NCBI GenBank assembly: GCA_944362555.1
Contig: CALVTL010000013.1
Span: 1-50,179 of the forward strand
DNA from: an uncultured Clostridia bacterium
Lineage (GTDB): Bacteria; Bacillota; Clostridia; Christensenellales; Borkfalkiaceae
Direction: 5' to 3'
DNA length: 50,179 nt
Below are positions 9,928-18,523 of the stretch, one piece after another (position 1 is the first letter of the stretch; each line of letters starts with the position of its first letter). The position numbers and the translations under genes were made by a program. Under the pieces are notes generated by a model. The model had not been told where the DNA came from, did not search any database, and saw nothing but the letters and a program-made list of their open reading frames with translations.

Positions 9928-10023
9928 GCGCGGCGGCGCCCGCAGAATAAACTGCGGGCGCCGCCGCGCGCCCTTCTTGGCGGGGCTGCCTTTCTTCGGA
10001 AAGGCAGCCCCGCCGCCGCTTTT
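9928..10023 (+). terminator. Two tandem strong hairpins ending the siroheme operon
   Basis: First hairpin: perfect 18-bp stem 9928-9945 with 9952-9969, loop AATAAA. Second: perfect 15-bp stem 9979-9993 with 10000-10014, loop CTTCGG (a stable UUCG-type loop), followed by GCCGCTTTTC. The short T run (10020-10023) makes the second a plausible if weak intrinsic terminator; together they separate the operon from lacI. Confidence 0.65.
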
Positions 10024-10116
10024 CGGAGCATCATTCCATATTTTTATGCCGCGCGCCCCCATCCGCCGCCCGCGCGCCCGTCGAAAAAATTTTTTCCGAA
10101 AAATGCAAAAAAGGGC

Positions 10117-10144
10117 TTGACAGGCGGATTTTTCGTGATATAAT
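10117..10144 (+). promoter_or_regulatory. Promoter of lacI-type regulator
   Basis: TTGACA (10117-10122), 16-nt spacer, TATAAT (10139-10144). The expected start of transcription is near 10151, only a few bases from the first in-frame ATG (10154), so the transcript may be leaderless. Confidence 0.8.
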
Positions 10145-10153
10145 GAAATCAAG

Positions 10154-11188
10154 ATGGATGTAAACGTTTACAACACGCCGAGAGCGGTCACAATGCACGA
10201 TATTGCGCGGGAGGCAGGGGTCTCCGTCGCGACGGTTTCGCGTTTCATCAACAACGAGGGCGCCGTGGGGGAGGAGAAGTCCAGGCGCATCCGCGCCGCC
10301 ATCGAGAAGTTCGACTACACCCCCAACCGCTTTGCGAAGGGGCTGAAGATCAGCCGCTCCATGCAGATCATGCTCATCGTTCCCGACATCAAAAATCCCT
10401 ATTATGCGCGCCTTTACGACGTCCTGCAGAGCATCGCGCACAGGGAGAAGTACGTCGTCATCCTGTATAATACCAACGAGAGCGAGGAGAACGAGTTCAA
10501 CGCGCTCCGCCTTGTCGCAGAACTGGGCTGCGACGGGGTGGTGTTCTGCTCCGTTTCGGACGGGGAGGAGATCCTGAAGAGCCTGCAAAAACTGCATCGG
10601 CCCATCGTCTCCTCGTCGGGATTCGACAGAAAGCTCTTCGACACCGTTCACGGCGTCAAGCCCGGGCAGGGCGTCTATCTCGGAACGCGCCACCTGCTCG
10701 AAAACGGGCACAAAAAGGTCGCCTTTGCGGGCGGCAATCCGCGTTCCGTGCTCAACGACCGCCGTATGTCGGGGTATCGGCGCGCCATGCAGGAGGCGGG
10801 GCTGCCCGTGCGCGAGGGGTACGTCTTTTCGAGCGCCTTCTCGCTGGAAGGGGGGTACCGCGCGGGGGAATACTTTGCACAGCTCTCCGAGCGCCCCACC
10901 GCCATCGCCTGCGCCAACGATATGATCGCCATCGGCATCATCCAATATCTGCGCACCGTCGGCATCCGCGTGCCCGAGGACATCTCCATCGTCGGCATGG
11001 ACAACATCTCCATGTCCGAGATCGTCAAGCCCGCGCTCACCACCGTCGTCAACGACAGCGCCGAATTTGCCGAAAAGGCGGCGCAGCTCCTCTTCGACCG
11101 CCTCATCGGCGGCTACAAAGGGGAGCCGCGCGAGCTCTTCTGCGGGCGCACGCTCGTGGAGCGCGATTCGGTCCGTCGCATTTCATAA
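10154..11188 (+). CDS. LacI-family transcriptional regulator of the downstream sugar locus
   Basis: 344 residues from ATG 10154 (331 if ATG 10193 is used). The LacI-type helix-turn-helix begins TMHDIAREAGVSVATVSRFIN and is followed by the hinge region YTPNRFAKGL; the rest is a periplasmic-binding-protein-like sugar domain (LIVPDIKNPYYARLYDVLQ at its start). The operator GTAAACGTTTAC lies at codons 3-6 of this frame, giving an odd MDVNVYN leader before the HTH, so either start is possible. The same operator occurs twice before the ABC binding protein gene, which points to control of that locus and of itself. The ligand is unknown. Confidence 0.9.
   Translation: MDVNVYNTPRAVTMHDIAREAGVSVATVSRFINNEGAVGEEKSRRIRAAIEKFDYTPNRFAKGLKISRSMQIMLIVPDIKNPYYARLYDVLQSIAHREKYVVILYNTNESEENEFNALRLVAELGCDGVVFCSVSDGEEILKSLQKLHRPIVSSSGFDRKLFDTVHGVKPGQGVYLGTRHLLENGHKKVAFAGGNPRSVLNDRRMSGYRRAMQEAGLPVREGYVFSSAFSLEGGYRAGEYFAQLSERPTAIACANDMIAIGIIQYLRTVGIRVPEDISIVGMDNISMSEIVKPALTTVVNDSAEFAEKAAQLLFDRLIGGYKGEPRELFCGRTLVERDSVRRIS
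10160..10171. promoter_or_regulatory. LacI operator GTAAACGTTTAC inside the 5' end of its own gene
   Basis: A perfect 12-bp palindrome, about +9 to +20 relative to the predicted start of transcription, overlapping codons 3-6 of the longer reading frame. Its core is identical to the two sites at 11309-11339, which supports autoregulation by blocking transcription near its start. Confidence 0.75.
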
Positions 11189-11297
11189 AGTTCGGAAGTT
11201 TATTTTTTTCCGCATCGCAGATACTGACGGGGGAAGGGCGCCCGAAGGGCGCACATCGCGCAAAAGCGCAGCCCCCCGCAGCAGATGCGAATAAATT

Positions 11298-11339
11298 TTA
11301 ACATTTAAGTAAACGTTTACATATTGTGTAAACGTTTAC
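11298..11339 (+). promoter_or_regulatory. Double-operator promoter of the sugar ABC operon
   Basis: Two operator copies, 11309-11320 and 11328-11339, have centres 19 bp apart, near two helical turns. The second extends to a perfect 20-bp palindrome (11324-11343) ending at the AGGAGG ribosome site. A weak promoter TTAACA (11298-11303) and TATTGT (11322-11327), 18-nt spacer, would place one operator in the spacer and the other at the start of transcription. The operators are certain; the promoter boxes are less so. The sites also match the general cre pattern recognised by CcpA. Confidence 0.75.
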
Positions 11340-11354
11340 ACAAGGAGGATCGAC

Positions 11355-12719
11355 ATGAAAAAACTTGTTGCTTTGACCATGGGCGGCGTCATGCTGGCTG
11401 CCTCCGCGCTGTTCTTTGCGGCGTGCGGCGACGGCGAACAAAAGACTGCGGACGGCAGAACGACGGTGCATTTCTGGTGCCAGACGTTCACCGAGGCGGA
11501 GACGCTCTCCTGGGTGCAGGACAAGGTGGACGAGTTCAACGAGAGCGACGTCTCCAAGGAGGGCGGTTTTGCCATCAAGGTGACGTTTGTCTCCGAGGAC
11601 GCATGGGAACAGACCTTAAAGGCGGCGCAGAGCACGGGCACGGCGCCCGAGATCAGCACCGTCAACTATGCGGAAGTGGCGCTCAACTCGGTGGAGGGGT
11701 ATTACACGGCGCTCGACGGCGTTATGTCGGAGAGCTGTTTTACCGACCTTCTGCCCAACGTGGAGGAGATGACCAACGTCAGCGGCAGCCACTATATCTA
11801 CCCGTGGTTCGTCGAACCGGACGCCATCCTCTTTTACCGCAAGAGCGCGCTCGCGGCGGCGGGTCTGGACGCGGCGGAGCTTACGTCGTGGGAGGATATG
11901 TACACCTTCGCCAAGACCATCAAGGCGGAGACCGACTACGAATACGGCATCGCCATGCCCAATTCCAGCCAGCTCGGTTGGGTGCTGTGGAGCTTCCAGG
12001 CGCAGGACAAAAATTCCCTCGGGTACTATATGCTCGACGACAACTGGTCACGCGCCGAAGTGAACACCTCCTTCCACCGGCAGCTCTTTGAGCTCTTCAA
12101 AAAGATGTACGACGAGGATCTGACGCCCGCCGTCGCCCTCTCGAGTTATAACGAGATCACGCCGCTCGCGGAAGGGGACGTTCCCATGGCGATCGGCGGC
12201 TCGTGGTCGATCGGGCAGATCAAGAACAACTATCCCGCCGTGCTCGACGATATCGGCTATGTGGTGCTTCCCACCGTGGACGGCGAGACGGAGGGCGTGA
12301 CGACGACGGCGCTCGGCGGATGGGGGCTGGTCATCGACGGGCGCGCCAAGCACCCCGAGGAATGCGGCGCCTTCATCGAATGGCTGCTCGGCAGCGATAC
12401 GACGCACCTCGAAGAGTTCATGGCGGCGCTCGGCTATTCCAAGTTCGCCGCAAGGACGTCCGTGCAGACGGCGCTCGCCGAAACGCCCGAGGCGAGCGGG
12501 GACGCGTTCTACAACTTCGTGTCCGAAAGCATTTTGCCCTACGCCAAGGCGGAGCCCGCCTATCTTTGGGAGATCTCCCGAAAGTATGCGGACGCGCTCG
12601 AGACGGTCACGCAGCTCGGAAAAGACGTTGTTTCCACGCTCGCAACGCTCGAGACCGACCTCAACAACCTCATCGAGGCGGAGGCGCTCGCGGGCACCAA
12701 CCCGTTTCATAAGCAGTAA
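11355..12719 (+). CDS. ABC sugar-binding lipoprotein (CUT1 family)
   Basis: 454 residues. The signal peptide MKKLVALTMGGVMLAASALF ends at a lipobox-like FAAC, so the mature protein is a membrane-tethered lipoprotein. The rest has the layout of family-1 solute-binding proteins: TVHFWCQTF at the start, DKVDEFNES, and the closing GGSWSIGQIKNNYP segment. It would capture an oligosaccharide or glycoside and pass it to the two permeases encoded next. AGGAGG lies 6 nt before the start. The sugar is not evident from sequence. Confidence 0.9.
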   Translation: MKKLVALTMGGVMLAASALFFAACGDGEQKTADGRTTVHFWCQTFTEAETLSWVQDKVDEFNESDVSKEGGFAIKVTFVSEDAWEQTLKAAQSTGTAPEISTVNYAEVALNSVEGYYTALDGVMSESCFTDLLPNVEEMTNVSGSHYIYPWFVEPDAILFYRKSALAAAGLDAAELTSWEDMYTFAKTIKAETDYEYGIAMPNSSQLGWVLWSFQAQDKNSLGYYMLDDNWSRAEVNTSFHRQLFELFKKMYDEDLTPAVALSSYNEITPLAEGDVPMAIGGSWSIGQIKNNYPAVLDDIGYVVLPTVDGETEGVTTTALGGWGLVIDGRAKHPEECGAFIEWLLGSDTTHLEEFMAALGYSKFAARTSVQTALAETPEASGDAFYNFVSESILPYAKAEPAYLWEISRKYADALETVTQLGKDVVSTLATLETDLNNLIEAEALAGTNPFHKQ

Positions 12720-12764
12720 ACGGACGCCGCGCAGCGGCAGACTTATTCCCCAAGGAGGGACGTT

Positions 12765-13727
12765 ATGACGCAGGAAATGCTCGCCGTTCAGGAAGCGGCG
12801 GAGGATGCGGAGACAAGGAGCGCCGCTTCCCCCAAAAAACACAACTATAAGAAAAACGAGGTCATCACGGCGTACTGCTGTCTGCTGCCCTCCTTCGTGC
12901 TCATGATGCTCTTCATCACGCTGCCGCTCATCCTTTCCCTGTATTTCAGCCTGTTCGACGTCAACTACTATCTGGGCAACACCTTCGCGGGGCTGGAAAA
13001 TTACGGCAGGGTGCTCTTCGGCACGGCGAGCAAGGAGTTTTACCGCTCCATTCTCATCGGGCTGGAATATGTCGCCATGATCGTGCCCGTGCAGCTCATC
13101 CTCTCTTTTCTGGTGGCGTCGCTCGTCATGAAGATCAACAAAAAGTACGCCGCCGTCATCAAGGTCGCCATCTACCTTCCCTGCCTGCTCTCGGGCATCG
13201 TCGTGGGCGCCATCTTCTCCTTCCTCTATAACTACGAGGGGGGACTGCTCAACACCATCCTCGAAGGGGTGGGGCTGGACAAGGTCAACTGGACGAACGC
13301 GCAGGGCTGGGCGATCTTCGCGGTGTGCATTGCCGCCATCTGGAACGGGCTGGGGTACAACACGCTCATCATGCTGGGCGGACTTTACGACATCCCCAAG
13401 GACTTTTACGAGGCGGCGAAGCTGGACGGCGCGAATTGGTGGAAGCAGACGGTGTACATCACCGTGCCGTCTTTGAAGAACGTGGGCATCTATCTGCTCA
13501 TCTCCCTCGTCGTCAGCTCCTTCCAGCTCTACGAGATCGCCCTCGTCATCGTGGGGGCGGGCGCGCTGCATTCCACGGAGGGACCCATCTATTACCTCTA
13601 TTATCAGTTCAACTACACCAAAAACATGGGCGAAGTGTACGCCGCCTCGCTCATCGTCGCCATCGTGCTCACGGCGCTCTCGTCCGTCATTTTCAGGCTG
13701 ACGAGTTCGGAAAAGTCGATGGATTAG
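12765..13727 (+). CDS. Sugar ABC transporter permease (MalF/UgpA type)
   Basis: 320 residues with six membrane spans after a 35-residue polar N-terminus. The EAA loop that docks the ATPase is EAAKLDGANWWKQ followed by TVYITVPSLK, near residues 220-243. It follows the binding protein by 45 nt and uses a good AGGAGGG site. No ATPase gene is in the locus, as is common for CUT1 importers that share an MsmX/MsmK-type ATPase encoded elsewhere. Confidence 0.9.
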   Translation: MTQEMLAVQEAAEDAETRSAASPKKHNYKKNEVITAYCCLLPSFVLMMLFITLPLILSLYFSLFDVNYYLGNTFAGLENYGRVLFGTASKEFYRSILIGLEYVAMIVPVQLILSFLVASLVMKINKKYAAVIKVAIYLPCLLSGIVVGAIFSFLYNYEGGLLNTILEGVGLDKVNWTNAQGWAIFAVCIAAIWNGLGYNTLIMLGGLYDIPKDFYEAAKLDGANWWKQTVYITVPSLKNVGIYLLISLVVSSFQLYEIALVIVGAGALHSTEGPIYYLYYQFNYTKNMGEVYAASLIVAIVLTALSSVIFRLTSSEKSMD

Positions 13728-13736
13728 GAGGGGGAT

Positions 13737-14621
13737 ATGGACGTCATCACCGACAAAAAAATAGCGCGGGACAGGATTTTGCAGAAGATCGGCACCGCCG
13801 TCCTTTGGCTTATGGGCGCCATCCTGCTCGTCGGGAGCATCTTTCCCTTTTTATGGGTCATCATCTCCTCCTTCAAGCCCGTTTCCGAGATCCAGAGCAT
13901 CCACTTTCGTTTCTTCCCCGAGGTATGGACGGCGGAGAACTACGCCAACCTGTTTGCAGGCAATTCCGTCTATATCCCGCGCGGCGTCTCCTTTGTGCGC
14001 TCGCTCGGGGTGACGTTCGCGGTCGCCGTCGTCGCGCTCGTAATGAGCCTCATCGTCAATTCGCTCGCGGCGTACGCGTTTGCGCGGCTCAACTTCCCCG
14101 GGAAAAAGGTGCTGTGGGCAATGTACGCGGTGAATATGTTCGTTCCCAACATTGCCGTACAGATCCCCTGCTACTATGTGGCGACGCAGCTCGGGCTCAT
14201 CGACAACTTTCTTGTGCTCGTGCTCCCGGGCGTCGTGTATGTGTGGTCGATCTTCTATTACAGGCAGTACTATCTGGGCATCCCGCGCTCGCTGGAGGAG
14301 GCGGCGCTTATCGACGGGTGTTCCCGCTTCGGCATCTATGTGCGCCTCTTTCTCCCGCTCTCCGTCACCCCCTTCATCATCATGGGGTTGAGCGTCTTTC
14401 AGGGCTTCTGGAATGCCTACATCTGGCCATCCATGACGGTGTACGGCAACGTCAACCTCTATCAGGTCAACCAGATCATCGCCTATTTCAGGAATACGCA
14501 GGGCACCGCGTGGGATATGCTGCTGGCGGCGACCGTCATCACCTGCATCCCGCTCATCGTCATATTGCTCATCATGCAGAAATACATCATGCAGGGCATC
14601 AAAATCACCGGCATCAAATAA
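13737..14621 (+). CDS. Sugar ABC transporter permease (MalG/UgpE type)
   Basis: 294 residues, six membrane spans. The EAA loop reads EEAALIDGCSRFGIYVRLFL then PLSVTP. The C-terminal segment with IIMQKYIMQGIKITGIK is typical of MalG-type partners. It starts 9 nt after the first permease, with GGAGGGG as ribosome site, and together they form the heterodimeric channel. Confidence 0.9.
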   Translation: MDVITDKKIARDRILQKIGTAVLWLMGAILLVGSIFPFLWVIISSFKPVSEIQSIHFRFFPEVWTAENYANLFAGNSVYIPRGVSFVRSLGVTFAVAVVALVMSLIVNSLAAYAFARLNFPGKKVLWAMYAVNMFVPNIAVQIPCYYVATQLGLIDNFLVLVLPGVVYVWSIFYYRQYYLGIPRSLEEAALIDGCSRFGIYVRLFLPLSVTPFIIMGLSVFQGFWNAYIWPSMTVYGNVNLYQVNQIIAYFRNTQGTAWDMLLAATVITCIPLIVILLIMQKYIMQGIKITGIK

Positions 14622-14639
14622 CGCTTTCGGAGTGAGACC

Positions 14640-16664
14640 GTGAAAAAACTGACCGACCTCGACCTTGAAAAAATCTACTGCGGCTGGCTGGGCAAGAATA
14701 TCGGCATCCGCTACGGCGCGCCCGTGGAAATGTGGGACGCCGGACAGATCCGCACGACCTTCGGCACAAAAGAGGGGTATCTTGCAGATTACAACGACTT
14801 TGCCGCCGACGACGACAGCAACGGGCCCGTGTTCTTCTACCGCGCCCTGCGCGACTGCGCCGACCCTTCCGCCTTCTGCATGAAGGACGTCTCCGATGCG
14901 TGGCTCAACTTCGTTCCCTTTGAACACGGCTTCTATTGGTGGGGCGGCTACGGCGTGTCCGAGGAGCACACCGCCTACCTCAATCTGGAGCACGGCATCC
15001 CCGCGCCGCAGAGCGGGAGCATCGCGCAGAACGGAGCCATCCTCGCCGAACAGATCGGCGGGCAGATCTTCAGCGACGTCTGGGGGCTGGTCGCCCCGCA
15101 CGACATCTTCCTCGCCGCCCGCCTTGCGGAGACTGCCGCGCGCGTCTCGCACGACGGCGCCGCGGTGGACGGCGGCAGGTTCGTCGCCGCCATGATCAGC
15201 GCCGCGTTCTACGCCCCGAGCGTGCAAAAGATCATTGAGGAGGCGCTGCGCGTTATCCCCGAGGAGGGCGAATACGCCAAAATGGTGCGCGACATCGTCG
15301 CCTTTCACGAAGGGGGCGAGGACGCTGAGGCGTGCTTTTCTTATATCCGCAGAAGGTATTGGAAGGACCGCTACGGCGGGAACTGCCACATCATCCCCAA
15401 CGCGGCGCTCATGGTGTGCGCGCTGCTCTACGGGGAGGGGGACTTTATCGGAACGCTGCGCCTCGTCACCTTCTTCGGCTTCGATACCGACTGCAACGCG
15501 GGGAATCTGGGCACCGTTCTGGGGGTGTTCACGCAGCTCAAAGGCGTCGACTGCGACGTGTGGATCGCGCCCCTGCACGATACGGCGATCTGCTCCTCCG
15601 TGCTGGGGTATGAGAACATCGTCCCCGCGCCCGCGTTCGCTTATGACGTGTTCCGCACGGCGCTCCGCCTGCGGGGGGAGGAGTATGAAGGGAAATATGC
15701 CGCCTCTCTTTTACGGGACGAGAAAACGTTTACATGTGATTTCCTGCTCCCCGGCTCCACCTCGGGGATGCGCGCCGCGGACGGCGCGCGTATCTGCAAC
15801 AGGGCGGGTGTGCTGGAGATCGCGCCTCCGCCTGCGGGGCACGGGCGCGTATTTGTCAAGACGTATTACGGAAAAGCGGATTTTTCCGACAACCGCTACG
15901 ACCCCGCCACCTCGCCCAAGGCATACCGCGGGCAGACGCTGTGTGCCGATTACGAGGCGGACGAGGGTGCCGAAGTGCGGCTGTATTATCAAAACCTGCG
16001 CAACGGCAAATGCTATCTTTCGGAGGCAGGCGCGCGGGAAGTGCGCATGACGTGCGAGGAGGACGCCCTCATCGGAAGGGTGGGGCTGCTTCTCTCGGGC
16101 GGCACGGTGCGCTTAAAATCGCTCTCCGTCTCGGGCAAGGCGGACTACGTTCTGGACTTTTCCAGGGCGTGGGAGGAGGACTATTGCCTCGAACATGTCG
16201 AAGTGGAACAGTGCACCTATTACCGCGGGAATTGGCGGCTCGAGGAGGGACAGCTCACGGGGCGGTGCCTTGCGGACGGGCAGCTCTTTACGGGCAAGCC
16301 GCTGGGGGACGTGTTGTTTGAAACGGCGATCACGCCCGTCGCGGGCAATGCGTTTGGCGTCATCTTCAAGGCACACGGCGTGCGGCGGCAGTACCGCCTG
16401 CAATTCGCGCGGGACAAGCTCGCCTTCGTGCGCCTTTCGGACGGCGAACGCACGCTGCTCACCGAATGCGCCTTTCCCTTGACGGCGGGCGAGCATTATC
16501 GCGTGCAGCTCGTCGTGGTCGGCAAGACGATGCGCGCCTATGTGAACGGCGTCGAGCGCCTCGCCTATACGGATGAAGCGCTTCCCGCCTTCGGCTATGC
16601 GGGCGCGACGGTCTCGGACGGCACGGCGGCGCGGTTCGACCGGTTCGTCCTCAAAGAACTCTAA
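14640..16664 (+). CDS. Cytosolic ADP-ribosylglycohydrolase-family protein with C-terminal LamG-like domain
   Basis: 674 residues, GTG start with GGAGTGAG upstream, no signal peptide. Residues 1 to about 345 are an ADP-ribosyl-glycohydrolase (ARH/DraG) fold: KIYCGWLGKNIGIRYGAPVE at the start, an acidic AADDDSNGP and the dinuclear-metal signature GFDTDCNAGNLGT. The C-terminal 300 residues are beta-rich with a late AYVNGVERLAYTDEALPAFG strand pattern, like a concanavalin/LamG-type module. ARH enzymes split N- or O-glycosidic bonds to ribose. With ABC import genes before it and a ribokinase after it, an intracellular ribosyl-glycoside hydrolase is the likely role; the true substrate is unknown. 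Confidence 0.8.
   Translation: MKKLTDLDLEKIYCGWLGKNIGIRYGAPVEMWDAGQIRTTFGTKEGYLADYNDFAADDDSNGPVFFYRALRDCADPSAFCMKDVSDAWLNFVPFEHGFYWWGGYGVSEEHTAYLNLEHGIPAPQSGSIAQNGAILAEQIGGQIFSDVWGLVAPHDIFLAARLAETAARVSHDGAAVDGGRFVAAMISAAFYAPSVQKIIEEALRVIPEEGEYAKMVRDIVAFHEGGEDAEACFSYIRRRYWKDRYGGNCHIIPNAALMVCALLYGEGDFIGTLRLVTFFGFDTDCNAGNLGTVLGVFTQLKGVDCDVWIAPLHDTAICSSVLGYENIVPAPAFAYDVFRTALRLRGEEYEGKYAASLLRDEKTFTCDFLLPGSTSGMRAADGARICNRAGVLEIAPPPAGHGRVFVKTYYGKADFSDNRYDPATSPKAYRGQTLCADYEADEGAEVRLYYQNLRNGKCYLSEAGAREVRMTCEEDALIGRVGLLLSGGTVRLKSLSVSGKADYVLDFSRAWEEDYCLEHVEVEQCTYYRGNWRLEEGQLTGRCLADGQLFTGKPLGDVLFETAITPVAGNAFGVIFKAHGVRRQYRLQFARDKLAFVRLSDGERTLLTECAFPLTAGEHYRVQLVVVGKTMRAYVNGVERLAYTDEALPAFGYAGATVSDGTAARFDRFVLKEL
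15722..15733. promoter_or_regulatory. Possible intragenic operator/cre-like site
   Basis: GAAAACGTTTAC differs from the operator GTAAACGTTTAC by one base and lies inside the ADP-ribosylglycohydrolase gene. It could act as an auxiliary operator or CcpA roadblock site. A chance near-match is possible. Confidence 0.35.
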
Positions 16665-16698
16665 CACAACGCAACAAAATCAGGTAAGGAGAAAAAGG

Positions 16699-18492
16699 AT
16701 GAAAGGTTTCAGAAAGGGAATGTGTACGGCACTTGCGGGGTTCATGCTCCTCGGTGGCGCGGGCGCGTTTGCGGCGTGCGGCGACGGGACGGGCGGAACG
16801 GGCGGCACGGGCGGCGGCACGGGGGACGGAGCGCAGGAGTATGAGCACCTCTCCTCGTCCGATCTGCCCGCAACGACGTCGGTCATCTCCGTCGAGCGCT
16901 ACCGCGATAAGGTGAAGGGCGGGCTGGTCGGCACGATGGCGGGCGTCGCCTACGGCTATCCCGTGGAATTTCACTATAAGAACTGGATCCCCGAGAGCTC
17001 GCTGCCCAACTGGTACGACGAGATGATCCAAAACGCCTACGATCAGGACGACGTCTATCTCTCCGTCACCGCCATCGAGGCGCTCAAAGACCTCGGGCTG
17101 GACGCCACGAGCAGGGAGCTGGGCATCTATACCTACAACAAGGACTTCGAGTTCTGGAACGGCTCCAACAACGACGTTCTGGCGCGCGGGTTCGCGCCGC
17201 CCTTCTCGGGCTATCCCAAATACTCCACGACCTATCTGACGGGCGCCTATCCCGACGGCAACAGCTATCAGTGCGGCGCCTCGTTCGGCGGGTTCCTGGG
17301 GCTCAACATGACGGGCTGGGCGAATGACGTGTGCCACCGTTTTGCCGAGATCTGCTGCTATGGCGACGGCATCTATTCCATGCAGTTCATCGCCGCCATG
17401 TACGGCGCGGCGTTCTTCACGGACGACATCGGGGAGCTCATCGACGCGGGGCTCGCCGCCATCCCCGCCGATTCGTGGTCGGCGCTCGTCATCAACGACG
17501 TGCTCAAAAACCATGCGGACGGCATGAGCGCCTACGACAACTATCAGTACCTGCAAAAAACGTACGTCAACAGCGACGAATACAACTGGATCGGCTGGCC
17601 GAGCGGCGGCATCCTGCTGGACGCCAAAATGTGCTCCGCCTTCACCCTCATCGGACTGCTCTACGGCGAGGGTGACATCCAGAAGTCGATGGAACTCACC
17701 GTCTCCTGCGCGCACGACTCCGACTCGACCGCAGCCGCCACGGCGGGCATCCTCGCCACCATCCAAGGCCACAGCGCCCTCGACGCGAAGTTCAAGAACG
17801 GGCTCATCAAGGACCAGAAGTTCAAGTATTCGCAGAGCACGGTGGACGGCGTCGTGGACAACTGCGACGAGCTCATCCGCAAGATCGTCGTGCGCGAGGG
17901 CGGAAAGATCGCCTATGTGGACGACGTGCTCTCCATCGTCATTCCCGCCGAAGCAAAGACCGCCGAGATCGAGGATTACGAGAACAGCAAATATCCTTCG
18001 CCGATGGAGCTCATGACCTATTCGGAGGAGGAGATGGCGCAGATGCGCACCATCAGCGACCCCGGGTTTGAACGCAGCACCAATCAGCTCGCCAACGGCT
18101 GGTCGACCAACGCCGCGGGACAGGTGTCCATCGAATGGATGAAGCAGACGGCGCGCACGGGGCTGTGCAATGCGCTCATACGGGCGCGCAAGGGGACGGA
18201 CGTCGAGGTGTACACCTCCGCCTCCGTCGAAGAAAATACCAATTACACGCTCACGTTCTGGGTGAAGGCGGGCGAAGGGTTTGCCTCCGATGTAAGTCTC
18301 GTGGTGCGCAACGCCTCGGGCGACGCGCTCCGCACCCTCGCCGTCTCGGCGGGCGGCGGCGAATGGACGCAGGTCACCATGACGGTCAATTCGGGGAAGA
18401 ACACCTCCCTGCGCCTCGGCATCCTCGTGACGGGCGCAAACGATACGGATACTTTGAAACTCGACGACGTCGCGTTTCAGAAGATCATATAA
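16699..18492 (+). CDS. Secreted ADP-ribosylglycohydrolase-family lipoprotein
   Basis: 597 residues. A signal peptide ends at FAAC, then a Gly/Thr-rich linker, so it is predicted to sit outside the cell as a lipoprotein. The ARH-type domain runs from about 70 to 390: VKGGLVGTMAGVAYGYPVEF, the acidic YDQDDVYLS, and the second metal motif AHDSDSTAAATAGI. After a spacer, residues from about 450 form a carbohydrate-binding-like jelly roll (DPGFERSTNQLANGW, then YTLTFWVKAGEG and a LKLDDVAF ending). It is the extracellular counterpart of the preceding cytosolic enzyme and probably releases or trims a ribosyl-containing ligand at the surface. AAGGAG precedes the start. Confidence 0.8.
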   Translation: MKGFRKGMCTALAGFMLLGGAGAFAACGDGTGGTGGTGGGTGDGAQEYEHLSSSDLPATTSVISVERYRDKVKGGLVGTMAGVAYGYPVEFHYKNWIPESSLPNWYDEMIQNAYDQDDVYLSVTAIEALKDLGLDATSRELGIYTYNKDFEFWNGSNNDVLARGFAPPFSGYPKYSTTYLTGAYPDGNSYQCGASFGGFLGLNMTGWANDVCHRFAEICCYGDGIYSMQFIAAMYGAAFFTDDIGELIDAGLAAIPADSWSALVINDVLKNHADGMSAYDNYQYLQKTYVNSDEYNWIGWPSGGILLDAKMCSAFTLIGLLYGEGDIQKSMELTVSCAHDSDSTAAATAGILATIQGHSALDAKFKNGLIKDQKFKYSQSTVDGVVDNCDELIRKIVVREGGKIAYVDDVLSIVIPAEAKTAEIEDYENSKYPSPMELMTYSEEEMAQMRTISDPGFERSTNQLANGWSTNAAGQVSIEWMKQTARTGLCNALIRARKGTDVEVYTSASVEENTNYTLTFWVKAGEGFASDVSLVVRNASGDALRTLAVSAGGGEWTQVTMTVNSGKNTSLRLGILVTGANDTDTLKLDDVAFQKII

Positions 18493-18523
18493 GTAAAAAT
18501 TTGTGGTAACGGAGGAAAGACAG

